Origin: Halomonas jincaotanensis
Lineage (GTDB): Bacteria; Pseudomonadota; Gammaproteobacteria; Pseudomonadales; Halomonadaceae
Direction: 5' to 3'
Assembly: GCF_018448785.1 (NCBI RefSeq)
Contig: NZ_JAHCLU010000012.1
Span: forward strand, 62,001-126,000
Length of the DNA stretch: 64,000 nucleotides
Part shown: positions 28,790-37,979 of the stretch, one piece after another
Layout of the letters: every line of letters begins with the position of its first letter
Position numbering within the stretch: position 1 is the stretch's first letter
The notes under the pieces: model-generated
Database searches by the model: none
What the model saw: only the letters and a program-made list of their open reading frames with translations
Told to the model about the DNA's origin: nothing
Translations under genes and position numbers: made by a program

Positions 28790-30282
28790 GTCGTCTTGCC
28801 TCTCGTTTTCATCACGCGCTCCATCAGAATGGCATAGCTCATTACGGTCACAATAGGAAAGATCGAGGCGAAGGCGATCAGACCAAAGCCATCGATCAGC
28901 ACGTTACGACCATCAATCTGACTGGCTAAACCAATGCCCAGCGCCGTCACTAATGGCACCGTCACCTCGGAGGTGGTGACGCCCCCTAGGTCAAAGGCCA
29001 GGGCCACGATGTAGCGGGGTGCCAGCGCTGTCAGCACGATCACCAGCAGGTAGCCGCCGATAATATAATGGTGGATGGAGTCGCCGGTGATGATGCGATG
29101 CACGCCGATGGTGATGCCGATGGCGACACCCAGCGCGACCAGCAGCCGGATCACGTTGCCCTGGATCTTCCCGGCGGCGGCCTCCTCGGCCTGCTGGCCT
29201 ACGGCGAGCAGCGCCGGCTCGGCCATGGTGGTGGCGAAACCGATACAGAAGGCGAACAGATAGACCCATAACCAGCTGTCCAGGGCGATCAGCTGCTCCG
29301 CCATGTTGCGACCGATCGGGAAGAGCCCCAGCTTGAGGCCTACTACGAAGGCGTAGAGCCCGATGATCACCAGCGCGAAGCCGGTCGCTACCCTGAGTGG
29401 GTTGGCCATTGGCCGCTGGAGAACGAGGTACTGGAAGAACAGGATCACCAGGATGATCGGCAGCACGTCGCGCAGCATGGAGAACAGCTCGAGTATCATC
29501 GCCATCACGCCACCGGGTGCCTCGACTTTCGCCTGGGTGTCGATCAGCGCGGCATTCCCTGCCGCGTTGCCCGGGTCGCCGAAGACCAGAATGCCGTAGA
29601 GCTGCACGCTGATCATGGGCACCATCACCGCCAATGCCACCAGGCCGAAGCCGTCGATCAATGGGTTTCGCCCCTGGATCGAGGAGGCCAAGCCGATGCC
29701 CAAGGCAGCGATCAGCGGAACGGTCACGATGTTGGTGGTCACACCGCCAGAGTCGTAGGCCAGCCCGACGATTTCCTCAGGGGCGAAGAAGGTGACGGCC
29801 ACGACGGACATGTAGCCGATGATCATGTACCAGTGTAGCGGGTGGCCGAGAATCACTCGAAACACCCCCAGCGCCATGACCAAGCCGACCGAGGAGGCGA
29901 CGATCAGCCTCAGAGTCAGCGCGTCGATGCGACCTCCGCTGATCTGCGAGGCTTGTTCGGCAACGGCGATCAAGGCCGGTTCCGCGACGACGGCCGAAAA
30001 ACCTATCGCGAAGCCGAATAGCATCAGGATCGGCATCGAACCACGGCGAGCGAACTGGTTGGCTAGTCGTTTGCCGACCGGAAAGATGCTCAGTTCGAGT
30101 CCCCTAAGAAAGAGCGCCACGCCAAGAGCGACGATCAACAGGCCGACCGCCATGGCCAGGCCACCCTCCGGCCACTGGCGTAGTAGAAAGGTCTGGAAGG
30201 CCACCACCACCAGGATGATGGGCAACAGGTTGCGCAGTGCGTGGAGCAGCGCGTGGGCGAAGTCCCTGAGTTGTTCAGCCAA
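28786..30282 (-). CDS. DUF1538 integral membrane protein
   Basis: The protein has about 12 hydrophobic segments in two homologous halves (about 1-235 and 265-495). Each half carries AEPAL, GGVTT followed by a VTVPL segment, then GLAS and GRN with LIDGFGL, at about 100/354, 179/433 and 204/458. This is an inverted- or direct-repeat transporter design, but the substrate is unknown. The frame is open to a GTG at 30357; the TTG at 30282 is preferred because GAGGGGG lies just upstream and the protein then begins at the first hydrophobic region. It heads an operon with the P-II-like, CBS and small membrane genes. Confidence 0.82.
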   Translation of the reverse strand: MAEQLRDFAHALLHALRNLLPIILVVVAFQTFLLRQWPEGGLAMAVGLLIVALGVALFLRGLELSIFPVGKRLANQFARRGSMPILMLFGFAIGFSAVVAEPALIAVAEQASQISGGRIDALTLRLIVASSVGLVMALGVFRVILGHPLHWYMIIGYMSVVAVTFFAPEEIVGLAYDSGGVTTNIVTVPLIAALGIGLASSIQGRNPLIDGFGLVALAVMVPMISVQLYGILVFGDPGNAAGNAALIDTQAKVEAPGGVMAMILELFSMLRDVLPIILVILFFQYLVLQRPMANPLRVATGFALVIIGLYAFVVGLKLGLFPIGRNMAEQLIALDSWLWVYLFAFCIGFATTMAEPALLAVGQQAEEAAAGKIQGNVIRLLVALGVAIGITIGVHRIITGDSIHHYIIGGYLLVIVLTALAPRYIVALAFDLGGVTTSEVTVPLVTALGIGLASQIDGRNVLIDGFGLIAFASIFPIVTVMSYAILMERVMKTRGKTT

Positions 30283-30395
30283 GACCGACCCCCTCTTTTC
30301 CCTGTTATCTACCAACCTCGCCGGCCATGCCGCTCGGGACGGGGAAATACGAGCCACAATCTATCATCAATGACCTGCCCGGCTGCAGAGTGAGC

Positions 30396-30409
30396 TTGAT
30401 GTGAATCAA
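30396..30409 (-). promoter_or_regulatory. Perfect ANR/FNR box upstream of the DUF1538 operon
   Basis: TTGATGTGAATCAA is an exact match to the TTGAT-N4-ATCAA consensus for the oxygen sensors FNR/ANR (and extends to CTTGAT...ATCAAG). It lies 114 bp upstream of the DUF1538 start. An A+T-richer stretch follows about 22 bp after it on the minus strand, near the expected -10 position for an activated promoter. Confidence 0.7.
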
Positions 30410-30424
30410 GGTTCGCTTTTTCCA

Positions 30425-32029
30425 TCAGCCCAACTGGCGTGAAATGGATTCGACACCGGACTCCTCGGCGGCGCTGTCAGCCAGCGCCCGACCTGCCTCG
30501 TCGTAGACGTGGAAGACCGCATTGGCCCCGAGCGCCATTATCGGCTCGATCTCCTCGGGGTATTCGACGATTGCGGTGATGCGCCCTCTGAAGGCACGTG
30601 ACTTCAGCTGCTTCAGGGCGAAGAGGTTGCCCGCATGGTGGGGCATAGCGAGTACGACCATCTGGACGCCATGGGACATCAGCAGCTTGTCCCAGAAATC
30701 CGAGTCGACGGCATCGCCCTCGAGAATGTTGAAGCCGCGCTTGCCGAGAGTCTCGACGGTATGGGTGTTGCTGTCGATGCCCAGCACGCGGAGACCGTAT
30801 TCCTTCTGCAGGCGACGGTAGACGCTGCGGCCGATGCGACCCATGCCCAGCACCACGGCCTCGGCGTCGCCGACCTCGATGGGCCGGTCGCGGGGTGCCA
30901 GTTGCCGAGGGTCGTGCTGCGGTAGCCTGGATTCGATCCGGCGATAGATTCCTTCGCTGAAGCCATTGAGGATGGCTGAGGCAGCGAAGCTGATGGCCAC
31001 GGCCAGCGACAGGACGACCAGCCACTGATCGTTCAGCCAGCCGCTGGCGACGGCGATGGTGCCCACGATGAGGCCGAACTCCGAGTAGTTGGACAGGCTG
31101 AGCGTAGCCAGCACTGAGGTCCGGTTGCGCATGGGAAAGCGCAAGAAGATGAACTGATAGAGCAGACTCTTCAGCGGTAGTACGACCACCAGCATCAGGG
31201 CCATGCCGAGGTGCGTCCAGTTCGGCATAGCGGTCAACCCGAGGTTCAGGAAGAAGCCCACCAGCAGCAGTTCCTTGAGGTTGAACATTGATCGGGCGAG
31301 GTTCTGCGCCGAGGAGTGTGGTGCCAGCAGCAGCCCAATAATCAGGGCTCCAAGGTCGCCCTTCACGCCGACCGACTCGAAGAGCGAGTAGCCCAGCACC
31401 AGGGCCAGCAGCATGCCGAACAGGATCTGCATCTCGCCGTGGCCGAGCCGGTCGAGCAGGGTGCGCAGGAGCGGCGCCAAAGGGATCAGCAGCACCAGGC
31501 CCAGGGCCCAGGGGCTTGGCAACTCACCGGTGGAGGCTGTCAGAAAGAAGACGGCAAAGATGTCCTGCATGATCAGTACGCCGATGGCCAGGCGCCCGTA
31601 GGCGGTCTGGCTTTCGCTGCGCTTGTCGAGAATCTTGACCACGAAGACGGTGCTGGAGAAGCTCAGCGCGAAGCCCAGCAGGGGGAGGGTTTGCCAGCCG
31701 GCGCCGTCCAGCAGGCCTAGCCCTAGTCCCAGCCACTTGAACAGCGACAGCAACGTCACCATCAGCAGCGTCGATGCCAACATGTGCAGGGAGGCACTCC
31801 CCCAGACATCCCGCCGCAGCAGGGTGCGCACGTCGAGCTTCTGGCCGATGGTGAAGAGCAGCAAAGTGACGCCGATGCCGGACAGGGTCTCGAGTAACGG
31901 TGTCTTGTCGTAGCCCAGGGCGTTGAGCGCGAAGCCGGCGACCAGGAAACCCACCAGGGGCGGTAGCCGCAGGGCCATGGCTGCGAAGCCACCGACGAAG
32001 GCTGCCAGAAGAAAGGCCGGGTTGATCAT
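30425..32029 (-). CDS. CPA2-family cation:proton antiporter with RCK/TrkA-N domain
   Basis: The 534-residue protein has about 12 membrane segments (1-355) with the CPA2 pattern LLFTIGQKLDVRTLL and MQD (154-156), followed by a cytoplasmic Rossmann domain with GMGRIG (395-400). It resembles YbaL/KefB-like potassium or sodium/proton antiporters, in which the nucleotide domain gates transport. It lies upstream of the DUF1538 operon on the same strand, but the ANR box between them suggests separate control. The transported ion cannot be told from sequence. Confidence 0.88.
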   Translation of the reverse strand: MINPAFLLAAFVGGFAAMALRLPPLVGFLVAGFALNALGYDKTPLLETLSGIGVTLLLFTIGQKLDVRTLLRRDVWGSASLHMLASTLLMVTLLSLFKWLGLGLGLLDGAGWQTLPLLGFALSFSSTVFVVKILDKRSESQTAYGRLAIGVLIMQDIFAVFFLTASTGELPSPWALGLVLLIPLAPLLRTLLDRLGHGEMQILFGMLLALVLGYSLFESVGVKGDLGALIIGLLLAPHSSAQNLARSMFNLKELLLVGFFLNLGLTAMPNWTHLGMALMLVVVLPLKSLLYQFIFLRFPMRNRTSVLATLSLSNYSEFGLIVGTIAVASGWLNDQWLVVLSLAVAISFAASAILNGFSEGIYRRIESRLPQHDPRQLAPRDRPIEVGDAEAVVLGMGRIGRSVYRRLQKEYGLRVLGIDSNTHTVETLGKRGFNILEGDAVDSDFWDKLLMSHGVQMVVLAMPHHAGNLFALKQLKSRAFRGRITAIVEYPEEIEPIMALGANAVFHVYDEAGRALADSAAEESGVESISRQLG

Positions 32030-32161
32030 GCACAGTCCAGTTCAGCACGCTTCGGGAAGACAGACAGTGTAGGGAAGACGTAAAGTAAATGACATGCCCT
32101 TCCACCATTCGGTGGGGCGCGTAAATGTGCGCCAAGACCAGGAAATCTTCAGGGAGTTGAC

Positions 32162-33097
32162 ATGATTTCGCTCATTCTAAACGGCATGAAGGCCCAGTTG
32201 CCGGCGGTGAGGGAGGCCGTTAATGCGCGTCGCAAGGCAGGTGATGTTTTCGAGGTGTTCGTGACCTGGGAGCCGGGCGATGCGGCGCGTATGGCTGAGC
32301 AGGCAGGCAAGACGGGAGTGAAACGACTAATTGCCGGAGGCGGCGACGGCACGGTCAACGAGGTTGTTAAAGGCCTCATGCGATTGCCGCGGGGGCGCCG
32401 TCCCGAGTTGGGAATCCTGCCTCTGGGCAGTGCCAACGACTTGGCGACCTCGGTGGGGTTGCCACTGGATGCCGAGCCGGCCCTGGGGGCGGCCATGCAG
32501 CTGGACGCCTTTCCCGTGGATGTGCCGCGGCTCGGTGATCACTATTATCTGAACATGGCCAGCGGCGGCTTCGGTCCGGAAATCACCTCGTCCACTCCCA
32601 AGACACTCAAGCGCCTCCTCGGCGGAGGCGCCTATTCGTTGATCGGCGCCCTGCGTGCCTGGCAATACAAGCTCTATCCAGGCCAACTGGAGTGGGAGGG
32701 AGGAAAGCGCCGCGCCTCACTGTTTCTTCTCGCCATCGGTAATGGTATTCAGGCCGGGGGAGGACAACCGCTGACGCCGGAAGCCAAGCTTGATGATGGC
32801 CTGCTTGACGTCCTGGTCATTCGCGACTTCAAGGGCCTGTCACAAATGCGGCAGGTCATCGCCGAGCTTCAGTCTCGTCCCCGGCAGGGTGAGTTCGTCG
32901 ATGTCTTTCGCACCCCCTGGCTGACGTTCGAGGGTGATGTCGAGCTACCCATCACCCTCGACGGTGAGCCCTGCCAGCGCCAGGAGTTTCGCGTCGAGCT
33001 AGACCCAGGGGCACTGTCTCTGGTGCTTCCCCCCGACTGCGCTCTGCTGTCCCGCGAGCGACCGGACACGTCCGCTCAGCTGGCCAGCCGACAATAG
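32162..33097 (+). CDS. yegS: Lipid kinase YegS
   Basis: This diacylglycerol-kinase-like lipid kinase has 311 residues, with the nucleotide-binding GGGDGT at 59-64 and LGILPLGSANDLATS, characteristic of YegS/DgkB. It probably phosphorylates phosphatidylglycerol or diacylglycerol. The ATG follows CAGGGAG. Confidence 0.92.
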   Translation: MISLILNGMKAQLPAVREAVNARRKAGDVFEVFVTWEPGDAARMAEQAGKTGVKRLIAGGGDGTVNEVVKGLMRLPRGRRPELGILPLGSANDLATSVGLPLDAEPALGAAMQLDAFPVDVPRLGDHYYLNMASGGFGPEITSSTPKTLKRLLGGGAYSLIGALRAWQYKLYPGQLEWEGGKRRASLFLLAIGNGIQAGGGQPLTPEAKLDDGLLDVLVIRDFKGLSQMRQVIAELQSRPRQGEFVDVFRTPWLTFEGDVELPITLDGEPCQRQEFRVELDPGALSLVLPPDCALLSRERPDTSAQLASRQ

Positions 33098-33146
33098 TCG
33101 CGGCATGATAGCGACTGACATTGGTCAAACAACGGAGGATCCTCCC

Positions 33147-33575
33147 ATGCTGACGCCTTTCCATCTCGCCGTTCAGGTCCGTGACCTGGCGGAAGCGTGT
33201 GGCTTTTACGGAGACCTGCTGGGTTGCCCGCAGGGCCGCTCCAGCGATACCTGGGTCGATTTCAATCTCTTCGGTCATCAGTTCGTTTGCCATCTCAATC
33301 CGGCCCTGGGCGACAAGGGCATCGATGATCACCGTAACCCTGTTGACGGTCATGGCGTCCCGGTGCCCCACTTTGGCGTAGTGTTGGAAATGAGCGATTG
33401 GGAGGCGCTGGTAGACCGGCTGACCGCGTCAGGGGTGCGTTTCGAGATCGAGCCCTACATCCGGTTTCGCGGCGAACCCGGTGAACAAGCCACCATGTTC
33501 TTCCGTGACCCCAGTGGTAATGCGCTGGAGTTCAAGGCGTTTCGCGATATTGCCGGGCAACTGTTTGCCACATGA
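33147..33575 (+). CDS. VOC (glyoxalase/bleomycin resistance) family protein
   Basis: The 142-residue protein contains one VOC domain with FHLAVQVRDLAEACGFYGDLLG at the start and DPSGNALEFKAF at the end, where the metal-binding His and Glu normally lie. Substrate is not predictable; the family includes extradiol dioxygenases, lyases and resistance proteins. The frame is open from 33105, but the ATG at 33147 follows GGAGGATCC. Confidence 0.85.
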   Translation: MLTPFHLAVQVRDLAEACGFYGDLLGCPQGRSSDTWVDFNLFGHQFVCHLNPALGDKGIDDHRNPVDGHGVPVPHFGVVLEMSDWEALVDRLTASGVRFEIEPYIRFRGEPGEQATMFFRDPSGNALEFKAFRDIAGQLFAT

Positions 33576-33644
33576 CGGTTCACATCGCCTTGCGGGAGGG
33601 CTGTCGCTCTGCTGCAATATGGTCTTTTCGTCAGGAGCAAGAGG

Positions 33645-34460
33645 ATGGCAATGAAACCCTGGATACCGCTGGTCATGGCCCTGAGTCTGGGTCTCGCTGG
33701 CTGTGGCAATGGTGAGGACGAGCCCGAGCCGTCCCAGACGCAGCCGAGCCAGCCTGAAGCGGAACAGGAGGCTCAGGAAACGCCTGAGGCATCGGACGCC
33801 GCGGCCTCTGAGGAGGGCGATGCTGCTACTTCCGAGGCGCCACCTGATGACGACACTGCACCGGATTCGGCGTCTGCGACGGACAGCAATGCCAATTCCG
33901 ATGGACAGACGGCAGAGGACAACGAGGCCGCGGCAAGCGATGACGACGAGGCCGCGGCAAGCGATGACGACGAGATGGAGGCCGACGCCGAAACGACACT
34001 CGGGGAATCGCCGGGGACCAGCCTTGAGGGGGACGAGGCGTTACCCGGAGAAACCACTACCGATGACGTGGATGCCATCATCGAGGAGCAGGAGCGCCGC
34101 TTCGATGAGGCCAGCCAGCGTATCGACGAGCAGTTCGAGCAGGTGGAAAGTCAGCCCGCTGTACCTGACAGCCTCGACGAAGAGTCGCTTGACTCGGAAA
34201 TGGAGTCGATCGACGATATCGGCTCAACGATCGATGAGGAGGCAGCACGAGCGGGCGAGCCCACCAGCAGTGATATCGATGCCATCATTGAAGAGCAGGA
34301 GCGGCGCTTCGAGGAAGCCAGTCGACGCCTGGAAGAACAGTTCGAGCAAGTCGGAGAAGATGAGATCCCCGAACTGGAACCTATGGAGATCGATGAGCCA
34401 CTGGAAATCGACGAACCGATGGACAGCGACGAACCTGCTGCGTTCGACGAATCACCCTGA
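33645..34460 (+). CDS. Highly acidic repeat-containing lipoprotein, unknown
   Basis: This 271-residue protein has a lipoprotein signal peptide with lipobox LAGC (Cys20). The mature part is dominated by Glu, Asp, Ser, Ala and Pro. Two copies of a charged helix with AIIEEQERRF and EQFEQV lie at about 141-168 and 210-236, and the tail has repeated IDEP/SDEP units. EAAASDDD is tandemly duplicated at about 94-109. No enzymatic domain is recognised. An ATG two codons later (33651) is also possible. The basic frame overlapping it (33703-34497) is a shadow. A flexible, periplasmic, strongly anionic protein fits a halophile, but a role cannot be assigned. Confidence 0.75.
   Translation: MAMKPWIPLVMALSLGLAGCGNGEDEPEPSQTQPSQPEAEQEAQETPEASDAAASEEGDAATSEAPPDDDTAPDSASATDSNANSDGQTAEDNEAAASDDDEAAASDDDEMEADAETTLGESPGTSLEGDEALPGETTTDDVDAIIEEQERRFDEASQRIDEQFEQVESQPAVPDSLDEESLDSEMESIDDIGSTIDEEAARAGEPTSSDIDAIIEEQERRFEEASRRLEEQFEQVGEDEIPELEPMEIDEPLEIDEPMDSDEPAAFDESP
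33924..33971 (+). repeat. Exact 24-bp tandem duplication in the acidic lipoprotein gene
   Basis: The 24-bp unit beginning GAGGCCGCGGCAAGCG occurs twice without a mismatch (33924-33947, 33948-33971) and encodes two copies of EAAASDDD in frame. The lack of divergence indicates a recent duplication. Confidence 0.9.
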
Positions 34461-34513
34461 GCTTGCACTGCCGACACATCTTGGCCGCCTGTCGTAAAAC
34501 CTGGCGTCATAAA

Positions 34514-34539
34514 GAAGGCCCACCATCTGGTGGGCCTTC
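34514..34539. terminator. Terminator between acidic lipoprotein and csp genes
   Basis: GAAGGCCCACCA and TGGTGGGCCTTC form a near-uninterrupted 12-bp stem with a two-base loop (effectively a slightly larger loop). It lies between convergent genes and may serve both. Confidence 0.8.
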
Positions 34540-34650
34540 CTGTTTCTCGCTACATGCTTATGGCCGCGAATATTGTCTGGTTTGCTTAAAGTAGCTTGTT
34601 AGCCGGACAGGGTCGGACCGCTGCAGCGCCGTTCCACCGGAGAGGGTAGC

Positions 34651-34857
34651 TCAGTTGGCGAGACGGATATTGGAGGCCTGAAGGCCCTTCTTGCCTTGGG
34701 TGACCTCGAAGGAGACCTTCTGGCCATCCTGCAGGCTCTTGAAACCTTCAGCCTGAATTTCGGAGAAGTGGGCAAACAGATCATCCCCGCCGTCATCGGG
34801 AGAAATGAAGCCGTAGCCTTTAGTGTCGTTGAACCACTTGACAGTGCCAGTTGCCAT
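34651..34857 (-). CDS. Cold-shock protein, CspA family
   Basis: This 68-residue single OB-fold protein binds single-stranded RNA and DNA. It begins [20 protein letters not shown], containing RNP1 (KGYGFI), and carries RNP2 (DLFAHF, 26-31). Whether it is cold-induced or constitutive cannot be told from the protein. A 298-bp gap upstream is long enough for the extended leader of cold-shock genes. Confidence 0.95.
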   Translation of the reverse strand: MATGTVKWFNDTKGYGFISPDDGGDDLFAHFSEIQAEGFKSLQDGQKVSFEVTQGKKGLQASNIRLAN

Positions 34858-35155
34858 CGTCGATTTCCTTAACTTACGGTAATAATCATACAGGGCACCC
34901 GAGGTGGTTCGAGGGCCCCAAATGTACAGGTGTCACAAGAAAAAATACGTAAACGGCTTATCGACGGAGTCGAGGTGCCATCGACGAACTTTACTCTCAA
35001 CCCTGCACAGCGGTAGGAGCGCAACACTTGCTCAAGGCCGTCAGGCCCTTCGCTTCGGTCGTTTTTACCTCCCGCAAAAGTTACTCTAGTTGCATAGCCG
35101 CCATGCGTCCAGCAACGGAATTGCGCATTTTTTTCATCTTCACGCGAGCCTTGTT
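34858..35155. other. Non-coding gap between csp and LysE genes
   Basis: This gap holds the divergent upstream regions of csp and the exporter. No convincing ORF (the frame 34904-35089 looks random), tRNA or terminator was seen. The part next to csp probably contains its promoter and leader. Confidence 0.5.
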
Positions 35156-35800
35156 ATGTGGATGGATGACCAATTCTGGTCTTTTCTGGTGGCCATCACC
35201 TTGTTGACCGTTAGCCCTGGGGTCGACACCTTGCTGGTTATCCGCAACACCGCGCGAGGTGGCATGCGCGATGGCATACTCACCAGCCTGGCCATTAGTT
35301 GTGGGCTCTTCGTGCATGCCGGAGTGTCGGCACTGGGTATCTCGTTGATCCTCTTGCAATCGGCCTGGGCCTTCGGTCTTCTCAAGCTTGCCGGGGCCGC
35401 CTATCTAATCTGGCTGGGGGTGACGAGCCTGTTGGCAGCGCGTCGTGGCAAGAGATTGGTGCTGAACGAGAGCCCTAATGATTATCCGCGGGAGTCAGCC
35501 TGGCGACCGTTGCGCGAAGGATTTCTCTCCAATGTGCTCAACCCCAAGACGGTGGTCTTCTACATGGCCTTCCTGCCACAGTTCATTGCCCCAAGCGATC
35601 CCGCGCTCGCCAAGTCATTGTGGCTCGCCGGCGTGCATTTCATGATTGCCAATGCCTGGCAGGTGGCAATTGCCATGATGGTCGGTACTGCCGGCGGATG
35701 GCTGGGAAGCCCGCGGTTCGCTCGCTGGCTCAATGGCGTCACGGGAGCCGTGCTGGTCGCACTGGGCGTGAAACTGGCGTTGCAGCGACTCCCTGGCTAA
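35156..35800 (+). CDS. LysE/RhtB family amino-acid exporter
   Basis: The 214-residue protein has the six-helix LysE/RhtB pattern, with the motif LTVSPGVDTLLVIRNTARGG near the N terminus and FLSNVLNPKTVVFYMAFLPQF in the middle. Members export lysine, threonine, homoserine or similar molecules. The frame is open from 35090; ATGs at 35156 and 35162 better match the family. It converges on slt. Confidence 0.88.
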   Translation: MWMDDQFWSFLVAITLLTVSPGVDTLLVIRNTARGGMRDGILTSLAISCGLFVHAGVSALGISLILLQSAWAFGLLKLAGAAYLIWLGVTSLLAARRGKRLVLNESPNDYPRESAWRPLREGFLSNVLNPKTVVFYMAFLPQFIAPSDPALAKSLWLAGVHFMIANAWQVAIAMMVGTAGGWLGSPRFARWLNGVTGAVLVALGVKLALQRLPG

Positions 35801-35834
35801 CGCCGGGAGCTGTCACAAGCGAACTGCTCACCCA

Positions 35835-37811
35835 TCATTTTCGTGCCAGCAGCGAAACGTCGTAGCGCACGGTCTTCTCGGTATCACTCAGCATCGAGAC
35901 CCCCTCGCTGTTACCGTCGTTGGCGAGACTTTCGAATATCGCCCGATAGGAAAGGACCGCCTGGACGTAGGCACGTGTCTCGCGGAAGGGAATACTCTCG
36001 ACGAACAGGTCGAACTCCTGCGGAGCCTCTCGCAGCCAACGATCGACCCGGCCAGGGCCAGCATTGTAGGCGGCGGTGGCGGCGAGGCGGTTGCCCTGAT
36101 AGCGGTCCAACATGTCGCGGATGTAGGTGCTGCCGAGCCGGATGTTGGTTTCGGGGTCAAGCACTCCGTACGGGCCGGGATCGGCGATGCCCAGTTGGCG
36201 GCTGAGTTGGGTGGCGGTGGCCGGCATCACTTGCATCAGGCCCCGTGCGCCGGCAGGGGAAAGGGCTGCAGGGTTGTAGGCACTCTCGCGACGCGCGATG
36301 CCCATCAGCAGGTAGGGATCGACACCGTTCTGCTGCCCCCAGTGAATAAAGTCGTCGCGATAGGCCTCGGGAAAGCGCCAATTCAGCGCGTCCCACATGC
36401 CGCCGGCGATGGTGGTCTGAACCAACTTGGCCAGCCAGCCGCGGCGCTGGGCATAATCCGCCATGGCCCTTGCCTCACGCGGACTGGCGTTGGCCACTGC
36501 GCGATACCATTCACTGCCGGCCAGGCCTGGTTCACCGATGCGCATCAGAGCCTCCGTGCGCCGAACCACTGGCCAGTTCGCCACCTCTCGTCGGTAATCG
36601 TCGTCGAAGCCGTTGCGCTCCAGGTTCAGGGCGTAGGGGCGCTCGAGGCGGTCGGCCGCGGCGAAGCCGTAGAAGCTGCGCTGATCGGCGGCGGCGGCAT
36701 AGGCAGACTCTGCCGTGACAGGATCGCCGAGCCGTTCGAGGGCCCGACCCAGCCAGTACTGCCAACGGGCGTCCCGGCGAGGATCGTCGGGCATGCGATG
36801 GATCCAGTCGATCACGGCCTGCCAGTCGCGTTCGGCCAGGGCATCGCGAACCCGCAGCTCCAGCAGCTCGGGGTCTGCGAGCCGCGCCACGGTGTCGTCG
36901 GTCCAGCCCCGATGACGGTCGGTATCGCGCACCAACGCATAAAAAGCCAGATCGCGCTCAATGGTTTCTCGATGCCTAGCATCGATTGACAAGTGTGGCG
37001 CGATCTTGTGCCAGGCCTCCAGCGCGGCTTCGGTGTCGGCCCGGGTGAAGCCGTGCATGGCCGCGGCGAAGAGCGGGCCGCTGCCCCGGCAGTCGGGACC
37101 GATGCAGGTGGGGATGCGGGTCACGGCGCTATAATCCTTCTGCAGCCGCTCGAGAGCGGCACGTCCATCCTGCCAGCGGCTACCGAGCATGCGATCGAGA
37201 TAGCGCATCAGGCCGGTTTCGCCGGCTCGCCAGGCCAGCATCTTGCGCGCCCAGACGTCTTCTTCGCCGATCTCGTCCCTGTCGCGCAGGGCCTGAAAGA
37301 GCGCATCGCAGGCTTCCGGCTGGGAGCGTCCCACTTGCCACAGCTTGCGACCACCTTCTGCGGCGACTTGTGGCTCCCGATCGAGTATGGCCGAATAGTA
37401 GTGGCATTGACGCTCAGTCCCTTCGGGAACACCGTCGGCGACGGCCAGCAGGTCGTCGTAGCGACCGGCTTCCCCATAGCGAGCGATCGCTTGGCCGCGC
37501 ATCCAGTCACTGAGCGGTGAATCCGCATAACGCTCGAGGTAGGCTAGCACCTCCTGCGGGTCGGCATGGGGGAGGCGTTGAAGCAGTCCGTGATAGGCCA
37601 CGTAGCCAATCAAGACATGGTCCTCGATGGCGACGTGATCGATCTCCTGCCATTGTTTCTGGCGGGCCGCGTCCAGCGCCTCGCGCATGGCGTCGTCGTT
37701 CGTCTGTGCCACTGCCGGTGACAGCGTGCCCAGCAAAATGACCGTTACCAGGGCGTGCCGGCAACGATGCCAGTCACGAGGCCATTCACGAGAGAAGAGG
37801 CGTGCAGGCAT
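35835..37811 (-). CDS. slt: Soluble lytic murein transglycosylase Slt70
   Basis: Slt cleaves the MurNAc-GlcNAc bond in peptidoglycan and forms 1,6-anhydro products. The 658-residue protein has a signal peptide (about 1-36, SPAVA), a long alpha-superhelical U-domain (about 40-480) and a C-terminal catalytic domain with Glu509 in ARRESAYNP, followed by SPAGARGLMQVMP and AYNAGP. It is divergent from the DUF1232 gene. Confidence 0.95.
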   Translation of the reverse strand: MPARLFSREWPRDWHRCRHALVTVILLGTLSPAVAQTNDDAMREALDAARQKQWQEIDHVAIEDHVLIGYVAYHGLLQRLPHADPQEVLAYLERYADSPLSDWMRGQAIARYGEAGRYDDLLAVADGVPEGTERQCHYYSAILDREPQVAAEGGRKLWQVGRSQPEACDALFQALRDRDEIGEEDVWARKMLAWRAGETGLMRYLDRMLGSRWQDGRAALERLQKDYSAVTRIPTCIGPDCRGSGPLFAAAMHGFTRADTEAALEAWHKIAPHLSIDARHRETIERDLAFYALVRDTDRHRGWTDDTVARLADPELLELRVRDALAERDWQAVIDWIHRMPDDPRRDARWQYWLGRALERLGDPVTAESAYAAAADQRSFYGFAAADRLERPYALNLERNGFDDDYRREVANWPVVRRTEALMRIGEPGLAGSEWYRAVANASPREARAMADYAQRRGWLAKLVQTTIAGGMWDALNWRFPEAYRDDFIHWGQQNGVDPYLLMGIARRESAYNPAALSPAGARGLMQVMPATATQLSRQLGIADPGPYGVLDPETNIRLGSTYIRDMLDRYQGNRLAATAAYNAGPGRVDRWLREAPQEFDLFVESIPFRETRAYVQAVLSYRAIFESLANDGNSEGVSMLSDTEKTVRYDVSLLARK

Positions 37812-37979
37812 CTGGGATCCCTCATGAGATTAAGTAATCGATTATAGTGGTTATCCTCGCCGATGAGGGGGTAGATGAGTAGTGTCGCAAATAGGCGACA
37901 GTGACTGAAAGGCATGTCGGTGCGCCAGTAAAGCACCCGTGGTCGGTGGGGTTGTCGGAGTCAGCAAGGAGGAGACGAA

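Noticed and set aside
33703-34497. Arg-rich plus-strand frame of 264 codons overlapping the acidic lipoprotein
   Set aside because: Its composition is the frame-shifted image of an acidic repeat gene; the lipobox and in-frame 24-bp repeat support the other frame.
34641-34667. GGGTAGCTCAGTTGGCGAGACGG resemblance to the 5' part of a tRNA
   Set aside because: It is the 3' end of the cold-shock gene; no anticodon or T arm follows.
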